Of a stretch of DNA of 64,000 bases, positions 19,638 through 27,710 are shown piece by piece. Within the stretch, counting starts at the first letter, position 1. Every line of letters begins with the position of its first letter. A program made the position numbers and the translations under genes. Below the pieces are notes generated by a model. That model was given only the letters and a program-made list of their open reading frames with translations. It was not told where the DNA came from and searched no databases. Origin of the DNA: Arsenicitalea aurantiaca (GTDB lineage Bacteria > Pseudomonadota > Alphaproteobacteria > Rhizobiales > Devosiaceae). The DNA lies in the NCBI RefSeq assembly GCF_003994485.1, contig NZ_RZNJ01000002.1, forward strand, positions 557,255 to 621,254, read 5' to 3'.

Positions 19638-20084
19638 CTAAAAGTTGAACTGCAGGCCGAACCCGCCGCCCGGACGCCCGCCGGGCCGGCGCAGCCGCTC
19701 GACGCGGTCGACGACACCGGTGCAGCGATCGACGCGCATCTGGTACCAATCGCGACCATAGCGGGCGACCACTTCGACGCGATCACGGCCGAGATTGCGC
19801 GTGATGTCGGCATCGCGGTAGCCGTAGCTGCCCAGGCCGCGAACGATTTCCCGGTTGGTCAAGCAGTACCGCTCCCAGCGTCCGCCACCGCGACCGGGCC
19901 GGTGAAAGCCGCGCTCGCCGCTTTGGACGCCGAACCCGAACGAGGGCTGGCCGCCCGAGTCGACGCCAAGATTGAAGTTGAAGGACTGGGCGCTCGCTGG
20001 CGTCGCGCCAAGCGAAGCGGCACCGAGGGCCAGAGCGATGACCGCGGCGCGGCCGGTGGTCTTCAGGGTGGAAAGAGCGGACAT
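19638..20084 (-). CDS. Secreted small protein with Gly/Arg-rich ends, paralogue of the adjacent gene
   Basis: 148 residues. The signal peptide (MSALSTLKTTGRAAVIALALGA...) ends near ATPASAQ. The mature protein has a Gly/Phe-rich segment (SFNFNLGVDSGGQPSFGFGV), then the domain shared with its neighbour: YCLTNREIVRGLGSYGYRDA...VEVVARYGRDWYQMRVDRCTG. The two cysteines are at matching positions. A Gly/Arg-rich tail (RRPGGRPGGGFG) is not in the paralogue. The genes probably arose by duplication and have diverged strongly. The 246 bp upstream to parE contain no other gene that I can support. Confidence 0.8.
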   Translation of the reverse strand: MSALSTLKTTGRAAVIALALGAASLGATPASAQSFNFNLGVDSGGQPSFGFGVQSGERGFHRPGRGGGRWERYCLTNREIVRGLGSYGYRDADITRNLGRDRVEVVARYGRDWYQMRVDRCTGVVDRVERLRRPGGRPGGGFGLQFNF

Positions 20085-20330
20085 TTGATCGTCTCCTCGA
20101 AGGGGTTGCGCCGCTGAGCCAGAAGCGATGTTCGTAAGCTAGCGCCGCAGGGTTGAACGGATCCGGAATTCGCCATTCATGCTGCGTTCATTTTGGTGCC
20201 CCGGAGCGCTCTCGGCGCGAAAAGCCGTGGAAATCGGGCCGCCTTGCCGGAACGGATCGGAAACACTAGGTAAACTCCCACCATGCTATGAGCCGGATCC
20301 CACCGATTCGACGCCAGCTTCAGGAATCTC

Positions 20331-22361
20331 ATGTCGCAAAGCGATGATCTTTTCGGCCTTGGGGCAGCCCCTTCCGTGCCCCCTGCCCCCGCTACAGAGC
20401 CTGTCGTCCCGCCTACCATGGCACCTGTCAAGTCCGGAGGCGAAAGCTATTCGGCGGCAGACATCGAGGTGCTCGAGGGGCTCGAACCGGTGCGCCGTCG
20501 GCCCGGAATGTATATCGGTGGCACCGACGCCAATGCGCTGCACCACCTGTTCGCTGAAGTCATCGACAATTGCATGGACGAAGCGATCGCCGGCCATGCC
20601 AACCGGATCGAAGTGCATCTCGGCGCGGATGGTTTTCTGACCGTCACCGACAATGGTCGCGGCATTCCGGTCGAGGCGCACCCGAAGTTCCCCAACCGCT
20701 CGACGCTCGAGATCATTCTGACGACGCTGCATGCGGGCGGAAAGTTCGATTCCAAGGCCTATGAAACCTCGGGCGGGCTGCATGGCGTCGGCATATCGGT
20801 CGTAAACGCGCTTTCGGACATGCTGGTCATCGAAGTTGCCCGGGACCAGATCCTCTATCGCCAGCAATTCGCTCGCGGCAAGCCCGTGACCGGCGTTGAA
20901 ACGATCGGCAAAGTGCAAAACCGCCGCGGGACCACTGTCCGCTTCCATCCCGATCCCGAGATTTTCGCGGGCAAGGCTGAGTTCTCCCCTGCCCGCCTTT
21001 TCAAGATGACCCGTGCGAAGGCCTATCTGTTCGGCGGCGTCGAGTTGCGCTGGTCGTGCGATGAGGCCGTCGCGACCGCCGAGGTGCCGGTCAAGGCCAG
21101 CTTCCACTATCCTGGCGGCCTGCGGGACTTCCTGACCGACAGGATCGAGGGCGAGCCCCGGATTGTCGATGAAGTCTTCTCCGGCCGGTCCGGCAAGCCC
21201 GGGACGCATGGGGCGACTGAGTGGGCGATCGCCTGGTGTCTCGGGGATGGGTTCGTCTCGTCCTACTGCAACACGATCCCGACCGCAGAGGGCGGCACAC
21301 ACGAGACCGGGCTGCGCACCGCGTTGCTCCGCGGCCTCAAAGCTTATGCAGAGCTCACGAACAACAAGCGCGCCGCCGTGCTGACGGCCGAAGACGTCTT
21401 CGGGCATTGTAGCGCGATGCTTTCGGTATTCGTGCGCGAGCCCGAATTCGTCGGCCAGACCAAGGATCGGCTCTCTTCTCCTGAAGCGACCCGCATCGTC
21501 GATACAGCGCTTCGCGACGCATTCGACCATTGGCTGGCGGCCTCGCCCAACCAGGCCAGCAAGCTGCTCGACTGGGCGATAGAACGCGCCGAAGAACGCA
21601 TGCGTCGGCGCAAGGAGAAGGAGATCGATCGGGCCAGCGCGACCCGAAAGCTTCGGCTCCCCGGCAAGCTCGCCGACTGCACGCAAACTGCCGCTCAGGG
21701 CGCCGAGATCTTCATCGTGGAAGGCGACTCGGCCGGTGGTAGCGCCAAGCAGGCGCGCAACCGTGCAAGCCAGGCAGTGCTGCCGCTCCGCGGCAAGATC
21801 CTCAACGTTGCGGGCGCGAGCCGCGACAAGGTGGCCTCGAGCCAGGCCATCGCCGACCTGATCCAGGCCCTCGGCTGCGGAACGCGCGACCGTTATCGTG
21901 AGGATGATCTGCGTTACGACAAGATCATCCTGATGACGGACGCCGATGTCGACGGGGCCCACATCGCGTCGCTCTTGATGACCTTCTTTTTCCAGGAGAT
22001 GCCGAAGCTCATCGACGATGGTCATCTCTATCTCGCAATGCCGCCGCTCTATCGGATCAGCCAGGGCGCGAAGACGGTCTATGCGATGGACGATCGGCAC
22101 AAGGACGAGCTAATCGCCGCCGAGTTCAACGGCAAGAGCAAGATCGACATCACGCGCTTCAAGGGACTGGGGGAAATGCCACATGCGCACCTCCGCGAAA
22201 CGACCATGGACCCGAAGACACGCACTCTGTTGCAGGTGAAACTTCTGCAGGACCGAAGCGATACCGCATCGTCGGTGGACCGTCTCATGGGAAACAAACC
22301 CGAAATGCGGTTCGCCTTCATCCAGGAGAACGCAGAGTTCGTCACGGCGCTCGATATTTAG
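20331..22361 (+). CDS. parE: DNA topoisomerase IV subunit B
   Basis: ParE is the ATPase subunit that works with ParC to decatenate chromosomes. The 676 residues include the GHKL ATPase domain (about 40-260, with VLEGLEPVRRRPGMYIGG, DNCMDEAIAGHA and SGGLHGVGISVVNALS). The transducer domain follows, and the TOPRIM domain holds EGDSAGGSAKQARNR and MTDADVDGAHIASLL. The KQAR segment after the TOPRIM glutamate and the short C-terminus point to ParE rather than GyrB. An AGGA lies 7 nt before the ATG. A Pro/Ala-rich stretch precedes the ATPase domain. Confidence 0.95.
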   Translation: MSQSDDLFGLGAAPSVPPAPATEPVVPPTMAPVKSGGESYSAADIEVLEGLEPVRRRPGMYIGGTDANALHHLFAEVIDNCMDEAIAGHANRIEVHLGADGFLTVTDNGRGIPVEAHPKFPNRSTLEIILTTLHAGGKFDSKAYETSGGLHGVGISVVNALSDMLVIEVARDQILYRQQFARGKPVTGVETIGKVQNRRGTTVRFHPDPEIFAGKAEFSPARLFKMTRAKAYLFGGVELRWSCDEAVATAEVPVKASFHYPGGLRDFLTDRIEGEPRIVDEVFSGRSGKPGTHGATEWAIAWCLGDGFVSSYCNTIPTAEGGTHETGLRTALLRGLKAYAELTNNKRAAVLTAEDVFGHCSAMLSVFVREPEFVGQTKDRLSSPEATRIVDTALRDAFDHWLAASPNQASKLLDWAIERAEERMRRRKEKEIDRASATRKLRLPGKLADCTQTAAQGAEIFIVEGDSAGGSAKQARNRASQAVLPLRGKILNVAGASRDKVASSQAIADLIQALGCGTRDRYREDDLRYDKIILMTDADVDGAHIASLLMTFFFQEMPKLIDDGHLYLAMPPLYRISQGAKTVYAMDDRHKDELIAAEFNGKSKIDITRFKGLGEMPHAHLRETTMDPKTRTLLQVKLLQDRSDTASSVDRLMGNKPEMRFAFIQENAEFVTALDI

Positions 22362-22401
22362 CCAAGGAACGCTGGGCATTAATCAAGCGGTAGGAAACAC
22401 T

Positions 22402-22429
22402 TTGATTCGACAGGTGTTTGCCCTATGGT
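22402..22429 (+). promoter_or_regulatory. Possible sigma-70 promoter of the DEAD-box helicase gene
   Basis: TTGATT (22402-22407) and TATGGT (22424-22429) are separated by 16 bp. A start near 22436 would leave the upstream TTG codon at 22418 untranslated and supports the later start at 22511. This is only a pattern match. Confidence 0.35.
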
Positions 22430-22510
22430 CCCGCTGCGCAAGGGGTACGTCCGCTGACGGCCGCCATACGGGTGGCCGCCGTACCACCCCACCCTGCATG
22501 GACAGAAAAT

Positions 22511-24004
22511 TTGACCAGTGACTTTTCCGGGCTTGGCCTCAGCACCAAGGTGACCGAAGCGGTTGCCGCAGCCGGCTACACCAAGCCCACCGACATCCAG
22601 GCCCAGGCGATACCCTATGTCCTTGATAAGAAGGACATAATTGGCATCGCACAGACGGGCACCGGCAAGACGGCCTCATTCGTCCTGCCGATGTTGACGC
22701 TCCTCGAGAAGGGCAGAGCGCGAGCACGCATGCCGCGCACGCTCATCCTGGAGCCGACGCGCGAACTTGCCGCACAGGTTCACGAGAATTTCGAGAAGTA
22801 CGGGAAGAATCACCGCCTCTCGGTTGCCTTGCTGATCGGCGGCGTTTCCTTCGAAGAGCAGAACAAGAAACTGGACCGCGGCGCCGACGTATTGATCGCG
22901 ACCCCCGGCCGTATGCTCGACCAGTTCGAGCGTGGGCGCATTCTCCTGACCGGCGTCGACATCCTCGTCATCGACGAGGCGGATCGGATGCTCGACATGG
23001 GGTTCATCCCGGACATCGAGCGCATCTGCGGCCTCCTGCCGGCACGGCGCCAGACGCTGTTTTTCTCCGCGACGATGCCGCCTGAAATCCAGCGGCTGAC
23101 GAGCCGCTTCCTTCGCGACCCGATCCGTATCGAAGTTGCCCGGCAGAACTCCACTGCCGATACGATCGCGCAGAGCCAGCTTCGCGTGTCCGGCAAGCCG
23201 GACGAGAAACGCGCCGCCCTGCGGGGCTTGCTGCGCGACGCCGAAGGGTTGACCAACGCAATCATCTTCTGCAACCGCAAGCGTGACGTCGCGACCCTTG
23301 CCCGCTCTTTGCAGCGCCACGGGTTCAATGCCGGAGCGCTCCATGGTGACATGGACCAGAAGAGCCGCACCGAAACCCTCGACGCCTTCCGCAACAACCG
23401 CTTGACGCTCCTGATCGCCAGCGATGTCGCTGCCCGCGGGCTCGATATTCCCGCGGTGAGCCACGTCTACAATTTCGATGCCCCGACCCACGCCGAAGAT
23501 TATGTGCACCGGATCGGACGAACGGGGCGTGCGGGCCGCTCGGGCTCTGCGGTCACGCTCGTCGGGCCGTCAGACGGAAAATATGTCGACGCTATCGAAA
23601 AGCTGATCCAGAGGTCGATTCCGCTGCACGAGGGATCGCCATCAACGGTGGACGAGTCAGCTGAAAGCGCTGAAGACGCTCCGCGCGCGTCGCGGAGCCG
23701 CGGGCGCACGAGCCGTGGCGGTCGGAAGACACCCGAAGCGAAATCAGAAGCTGGAGCTCCGAAGTCCCAGGGGGCACCCGAGAAGGTCGAGCCGAAGGTA
23801 GAGCCGGAAAAAATCGAGGCCAAGTCGGAGCCCACGTCTGGCGGGCGACAGCGCCGCGGTCGGAAATCTGAACAAAGCCAGAGACGTCCGGTCGATAAGA
23901 CCGCTGACGACGCGGCTGCGCCGAGCGGAAACTATCCGGATTCACCGTTCGGTCCGGACAGCCCCATCCCCGCCTTTCTCCTTCGATCTGCCAAGCTACA
24001 ATAG
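22511..24004 (+). CDS. DEAD-box ATP-dependent RNA helicase (RhlE-like)
   Basis: An RNA helicase that probably acts in RNA turnover or ribosome assembly. All core motifs are present: Q motif (GYTKPTDIQAQAIP), Walker A AQTGTGKT, PTRELAAQ, DEAD, SAT, and HRIGRTGRAGR. The last 130 or so residues are a low-complexity tail rich in Arg, Ser, Glu and Pro, as in RhlE proteins that bind RNA or RNase E. I favour the TTG start at 22511 (TSDFSGLGLS...) because the homologous region begins there. An in-frame TTG at 22418 would add 31 poorly conserved residues. Neither has a strong RBS. The start is the uncertain point. Confidence 0.9.
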   Translation: MTSDFSGLGLSTKVTEAVAAAGYTKPTDIQAQAIPYVLDKKDIIGIAQTGTGKTASFVLPMLTLLEKGRARARMPRTLILEPTRELAAQVHENFEKYGKNHRLSVALLIGGVSFEEQNKKLDRGADVLIATPGRMLDQFERGRILLTGVDILVIDEADRMLDMGFIPDIERICGLLPARRQTLFFSATMPPEIQRLTSRFLRDPIRIEVARQNSTADTIAQSQLRVSGKPDEKRAALRGLLRDAEGLTNAIIFCNRKRDVATLARSLQRHGFNAGALHGDMDQKSRTETLDAFRNNRLTLLIASDVAARGLDIPAVSHVYNFDAPTHAEDYVHRIGRTGRAGRSGSAVTLVGPSDGKYVDAIEKLIQRSIPLHEGSPSTVDESAESAEDAPRASRSRGRTSRGGRKTPEAKSEAGAPKSQGAPEKVEPKVEPEKIEAKSEPTSGGRQRRGRKSEQSQRRPVDKTADDAAAPSGNYPDSPFGPDSPIPAFLLRSAKLQ

Positions 24005-24101
24005 TGCCGCCGCGGACTTCGGAGCGCACCTAAGTTGAATGCACCCGATCGACATGGTGGCGCCGTGTTGAAAGGGTCGGTTTAACGCCAACTTAATTGG
24101 T

Positions 24102-25202
24102 ATGGCAAAGAATGGCCGGCGCCAAAGACCGAGAAAAAGCGTGGGGACTCTTTTGTCGGATCAGGAATTCAAACGTGCGCTCGGCTATGCCAACGCTGCC
24201 ATCGAGCTTCTGAAGCGAAGCGGGATTGCGCCCTATCCACAGTTCTACGAGCTGTTCTATACCTATGCCACAGGGGTAAACCCCTCGCTCAATCAGCGCA
24301 TCAACGCCCTGCTGCGCGACGGCACTGCAACTCTGGACATTGCCGAGACGCTATACAACGAGTTCCTTCGCTCTCACGATGCGAGCGCCAGGATCTCGAG
24401 CGTCTCGGAACGCATGTCCGCGCGGATCGGGGCGGTCCATGCGGCGATCAACAGCGTCATGAGCACGGCCGAGGGCTATTCGGGATCGCTGCGGACGGCG
24501 TCGAGCGATCTTGGCGGCGACGTGTCGGCTGAACTCCTGCGCGATCTCGTCGCCCGGCTGCTCGAAGAGACGATGCGCATGCAGCAGGCCAATGGCGAGC
24601 TTGAGGACAAGCTGACGGCTTCCCAGGAAGACATGGCCGAGTTGCAGCGCGATCTCGACGAGGTGCGGCGCGAATCCATGCTCGATCCGCTGACCAAGAT
24701 CTTCAACCGCAAATATTTCGATGAGGGCCTGATCGGGGCCATCGAAGACGCGCGGGAGTTTGAGACGCCACTCTGCCTGCTGTTGGTCGACATTGACCAT
24801 TTCAAGCGCTTCAACGACACATGGGGCCACCAGACGGGCGATCAGGTCCTGAGGCTCGTTGCCATGACGCTGAAGTCGAACGTCAAGGGCCGGGATATCG
24901 TCGCGCGTTATGGCGGCGAAGAGTTTGCGGCTATCCTGCCGCGCACCGATCTGGCGGGCGCAGTGACGGTTGCCGAGAATATCCGGAAGGCTGTTCAGGC
25001 CAAGGAGTTGCTGAAGCGCTCAACGAATGAGACGCTCGGGCGGATTACGGCCTCGCTAGGCGTTGCGCTGCTGCTCCCCGAAGATAACGCCGCAAGCCTC
25101 ATCGAGCGAGCGGACCGCTGCCTCTATGCCGCCAAGAACGCCGGCCGCAACCGCGTAATCGGCGAGGACCAGATCAAGAGCGGCGACATCGTCGCTGCCT
25201 GA
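24102..25202 (+). CDS. Diguanylate cyclase (GGDEF domain) with N-terminal helical region
   Basis: This makes cyclic di-GMP from two GTP. The 366 residues have no membrane segment. The N-terminal 190 residues are helical (YPQFYELFYTYATGVNPSLN...) and end in a coiled coil that should dimerise the enzyme. The GGDEF domain (about 195-355) starts DPLTKIFNRKYFDEGL. The active-site motif is G271-G-E-E-F, with the metal Asp in LLVDIDHFK. The inhibitory I-site, normally RxxD, reads K262-G-R-D, so product inhibition may be weak. No strong RBS precedes the ATG, leaving the exact start open. Confidence 0.92.
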   Translation: MAKNGRRQRPRKSVGTLLSDQEFKRALGYANAAIELLKRSGIAPYPQFYELFYTYATGVNPSLNQRINALLRDGTATLDIAETLYNEFLRSHDASARISSVSERMSARIGAVHAAINSVMSTAEGYSGSLRTASSDLGGDVSAELLRDLVARLLEETMRMQQANGELEDKLTASQEDMAELQRDLDEVRRESMLDPLTKIFNRKYFDEGLIGAIEDAREFETPLCLLLVDIDHFKRFNDTWGHQTGDQVLRLVAMTLKSNVKGRDIVARYGGEEFAAILPRTDLAGAVTVAENIRKAVQAKELLKRSTNETLGRITASLGVALLLPEDNAASLIERADRCLYAAKNAGRNRVIGEDQIKSGDIVAA

Positions 25203-25216
25203 CTGTCAGCCAGGCT

Positions 25217-25594
25217 TCAGACGGCTCGCGCTTCGGCGATGGCCTTGAGATCGGCAGGCTTCAGCTGCACTGATTCTCCGCAGCCGCAGGCACCGGTCTG
25301 GTTCGGGTTCTTGAAGGTGAAGCCCGAGCTCATCTTGCTCTGCTCGAAATCCATGATCGTGCCAAGAAGAAACATCGTCGCCTTGGGCTCGACATAGACG
25401 TGGACACCGTCCTGCTCGACATGATCGTCACCGGCTACCGGCTCCGCGACGTAGTCGAGAGTGTAGGCCATCCCCGCACAGCCGGCATTTCTGACGCCGA
25501 CCCGCACGCCCGTTACAGGACGCTCGCTGTCTTCGATGATCTCGTTGATCCGCTCCACCGCGTTCTCGGTCAGCGTCATGATCTTGAAGGCCAT
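25217..25594 (-). CDS. sufA: A-type Fe-S cluster carrier SufA
   Basis: An A-type carrier that receives Fe-S clusters from SufBCD and passes them to apoproteins. The three expected cysteines are present: one in NAGCAGMAY and two in the C-terminal GACGCGES. I start it at the ATG at 25594 (MAFKIMTLTENAVERI, 125 residues), where a GGAG lies 6 nt upstream. Two earlier in-frame codons overlap or precede that site. It is the last gene of the suf operon. Its stop lies 14 bp from that of the convergent cyclase gene. Confidence 0.92.
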   Translation of the reverse strand: MAFKIMTLTENAVERINEIIEDSERPVTGVRVGVRNAGCAGMAYTLDYVAEPVAGDDHVEQDGVHVYVEPKATMFLLGTIMDFEQSKMSSGFTFKNPNQTGACGCGESVQLKPADLKAIAEARAV

Positions 25595-25620
25595 TTTCAT
25601 CTCCGGGCGCAAAGCGCCGT

Positions 25621-26043
25621 TCAGTAGTTCGACCAGAGGCCGGGCGTGGCAAGCTCGACGAGCAGCCCGTCCGGATCGCGGAAATAGAGGCTACGCCCAC
25701 CCTGCGGCCAGTCAACCTCGCTTTCAATCGCGACGTTCCGCTCTTCCAGATAGGTCTTCCAGTCCGCCATTGCACCCTCAGGGATGGAAAAGGCGAAATG
25801 CTGACGTCCACCACCATCGTGAGGAGGGATGATGCCACCACCGTGGACGGCGACAGGCTCGGACGTACCCTCGCGCCGGAAGAGGATGAAGACCGTGCCG
25901 GGCGCGACATCAAAAGCGCAAATCCGCTCGTCCGCGACCATGGCCTTGAAGCCGAAGAGACCCTCATAGAATGCCCGTGACTTCGCGACGTCGGTCACGT
26001 AGACGCCGGTTTCCAGAAGTCCCGTCAGGGCCGGCCGGTTCAT
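25621..26043 (-). CDS. VOC-superfamily (glyoxalase/dioxygenase-like) protein inside the suf operon
   Basis: A 140-residue protein with the two beta-alpha-beta-beta-beta repeats of the vicinal-oxygen-chelate fold: GVYVTDVAKSRAFYEGLFGFK, then HFAFSIPEGAMADWKTYLEER and SLYFRDPDGLLVELATPG. Possible metal ligands are the His of QHFAF and the Glu of LLVELA. The usual first-strand His is replaced by Glu in the LLETG segment. One base separates its start from the sufX stop, and 26 bp separate it from sufA, so it is a true operon member. VOC proteins include isomerases, ring-cleaving dioxygenases and resistance proteins. The substrate is unknown, and a role in Fe-S biogenesis is conjecture. Confidence 0.85.
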   Translation of the reverse strand: MNRPALTGLLETGVYVTDVAKSRAFYEGLFGFKAMVADERICAFDVAPGTVFILFRREGTSEPVAVHGGGIIPPHDGGGRQHFAFSIPEGAMADWKTYLEERNVAIESEVDWPQGGRSLYFRDPDGLLVELATPGLWSNY

Positions 26044-26044
26044 C

Positions 26045-26443
26045 CTACCACCAGTTGAGCGCGACCTGCGCTTCCTCCGACATGCGCTCCGCGCTCCAGG
26101 GAGGATCGAAGACCATGTTGACCTTGACGTCCTGTATGCCCTCGACCGAGCGCGCCGCGTTCTCTACCCAACCCGGCATCTCACCGGCAACGGGGCAGCC
26201 AGGCGCGGTGAGGGTCATGTCGATCTCAAGGTTGCGATCGTCATCCAGGTCGACCTTGTAGATCAGCCCGAGCTCATAGATGTCGACCGGGATCTCCGGA
26301 TCGTAGACGGTCTTCAGCGCCGCGATGAGGTCGGTCGTCAGGCGCTCCACCTCGTCAGCAGGCAGACTTCCGGTGTGCGTGGGCGCAATCCGCGCATCGC
26401 TCGGTGCGGGGGCTTCTGCGGGTGTTGTGTCGTCTCCGGTCAT
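26045..26443 (-). CDS. SUF-system protein SufX/SufT-like (DUF59, MIP18 family)
   Basis: A 132-residue protein with a DUF59/MIP18 domain: LIAALKTVYDPEIPVDIYELGLIYKV, MTLTAPGCPVAGEMPGWVENA, and VFDPPWSAERMSEEAQVALN at the C-terminus. The conserved cysteine in APGCP is kept. Members help mature Fe-S proteins. The ATG at 26443 follows an AAGG site by 8 nt and is preferred to a GTG three codons upstream. The first 40 residues are a low-complexity Thr/Ala/Pro tail. The gene sits 11 bp after sufS, in the place called sufX in Agrobacterium. Confidence 0.92.
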   Translation of the reverse strand: MTGDDTTPAEAPAPSDARIAPTHTGSLPADEVERLTTDLIAALKTVYDPEIPVDIYELGLIYKVDLDDDRNLEIDMTLTAPGCPVAGEMPGWVENAARSVEGIQDVKVNMVFDPPWSAERMSEEAQVALNWW

Positions 26444-26454
26444 GTCGACCACCT

Positions 26455-27675
26455 TTACGAAAAGAATGTCCGCGCTTTCTCGATGCCTTCGACGAGCGCG
26501 TCGATGTCGTCCCTGCCGTTATATAGGCCTATCGATGCCCGACATGTAGAGCTGACACCGAAGCGTGCGAGGAGTGGCTGCGCGCAATGGGTGCCGGCAC
26601 GTACCGCTATGCCGTAGCGATCAAGAATGGTCGACACGTCATGGGCATGCGCGCCCTCGATGGCAAAGGAGAATATGCCACCCTTCCCGGGGGCGGACCC
26701 GATGATGCGGAGGGCATTGATGCGCGAGAGGCGCTCGCTGGCGTAGGCCGTCAGGTCAGCCTCATGCTCGGCAATCGCATCGCGCCCGAGGGCTTCCATG
26801 TAGTCGAGGGCAGCGCCGAGGCCAATCGCCTGAATGATCGGCGGCGTACCCGCTTCAAACCGGTTGGGCGGTGCGCCATAGACGACCCCCTCCTGCGTGA
26901 CGGTTTCGATCATCTCGCCGCCGCCCTGATAGGGTTCCATGGCGGCCAGCAGATCATAGCGTCCGTAAAGCAGACCGATCCCCGTCGGCCCGTAGAGCTT
27001 GTGACCGGTCGCAATGTAGAAGTCGACGCCGAGGTCGGTCACATTGACCTTGGTGTGCACGGCGCCCTGGCTGCCATCGACCATCAGCGGGATACCGCGC
27101 TCCCGGGCGATGGCGGCGATCTCGGCGATCGGCACCAGCGTGCCGAGCACGTTCGACATGTGCGTGACGGCGATCATCTTAGTCCGTGGTCCAAGCGCGG
27201 CAACGAAGGCATCGATATCGAAGCTACCATCGTCCCGGATATCGACCCAGCGAATGACCGCGCCCTTGCGCTCGCGCAGAAAGTGCCAAGGCACGATATT
27301 GGAGTGATGCTCCATCATCGTGATGACGATCTCGTCACCCTCGCCTATGCGCGGCGCGACAAAGCTCTGCGCGACGAGATTGATCGCCTCAGTGGCCGAT
27401 CGCGTGAAAATCACCTCCTCGACGCGAGATGCATTAAGGAAGCGTCGCGCCTTCTCGCGCGCGCCTTCGTAGGCTTCGGTCGCGCGGTTGGCGAGCGTAT
27501 GCAGCCCGCGGTGCACATTTGCATACTCGTGCCGAAAGGCATGGTCCATGCGCTCGAGCACCTGCACCGGCTTTTGTGCCGATGCTGCGTTATCGAGATA
27601 GACTAGCCGTTTGCCGTGGATCTTCTCATCCAGGATCGGAAAGTCGGCTCGAACCTGTTCCAGCGCGAAGCTCAT
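26455..27675 (-). CDS. sufS: Cysteine desulfurase SufS
   Basis: A PLP-dependent group II desulfurase that supplies persulfide sulfur to SufBCD. The 406-residue protein starts at the ATG at 27675 (MSFALEQVRADFPILDEK), with AGGGAA upstream. The longer frame to 27729 lacks a site and would run into the gene before it. PLP is held by the Lys in ATGHKLYGPTG. The active cysteine is in RAGTHCAQPLL, the group II pattern. No sufE is seen in the operon, so an acceptor must be encoded elsewhere or replaced. Confidence 0.95.
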   Translation of the reverse strand: MSFALEQVRADFPILDEKIHGKRLVYLDNAASAQKPVQVLERMDHAFRHEYANVHRGLHTLANRATEAYEGAREKARRFLNASRVEEVIFTRSATEAINLVAQSFVAPRIGEGDEIVITMMEHHSNIVPWHFLRERKGAVIRWVDIRDDGSFDIDAFVAALGPRTKMIAVTHMSNVLGTLVPIAEIAAIARERGIPLMVDGSQGAVHTKVNVTDLGVDFYIATGHKLYGPTGIGLLYGRYDLLAAMEPYQGGGEMIETVTQEGVVYGAPPNRFEAGTPPIIQAIGLGAALDYMEALGRDAIAEHEADLTAYASERLSRINALRIIGSAPGKGGIFSFAIEGAHAHDVSTILDRYGIAVRAGTHCAQPLLARFGVSSTCRASIGLYNGRDDIDALVEGIEKARTFFS

Positions 27676-27710
27676 GGCGTTCCCTGCGTGTTGGGGTGAT
27701 CCGACCACTT

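Noticed and set aside
20286-22100. 604-codon minus-strand open frame
   Set aside because: Antisense to parE with no recognisable motif; parE explains the codon pattern fully.
25197-25215. Hairpin GCCTG...CAGGC between the cyclase and sufA stops, considered as a terminator
   Set aside because: The stem is short with a mismatch, and no T-run follows on either strand.
25621-26043. Reading the VOC gene in the suf operon as a fosfomycin- or bleomycin-resistance gene
   Set aside because: The fold fits, but no residue pattern specific to those resistance enzymes can be seen, so only the superfamily is claimed.
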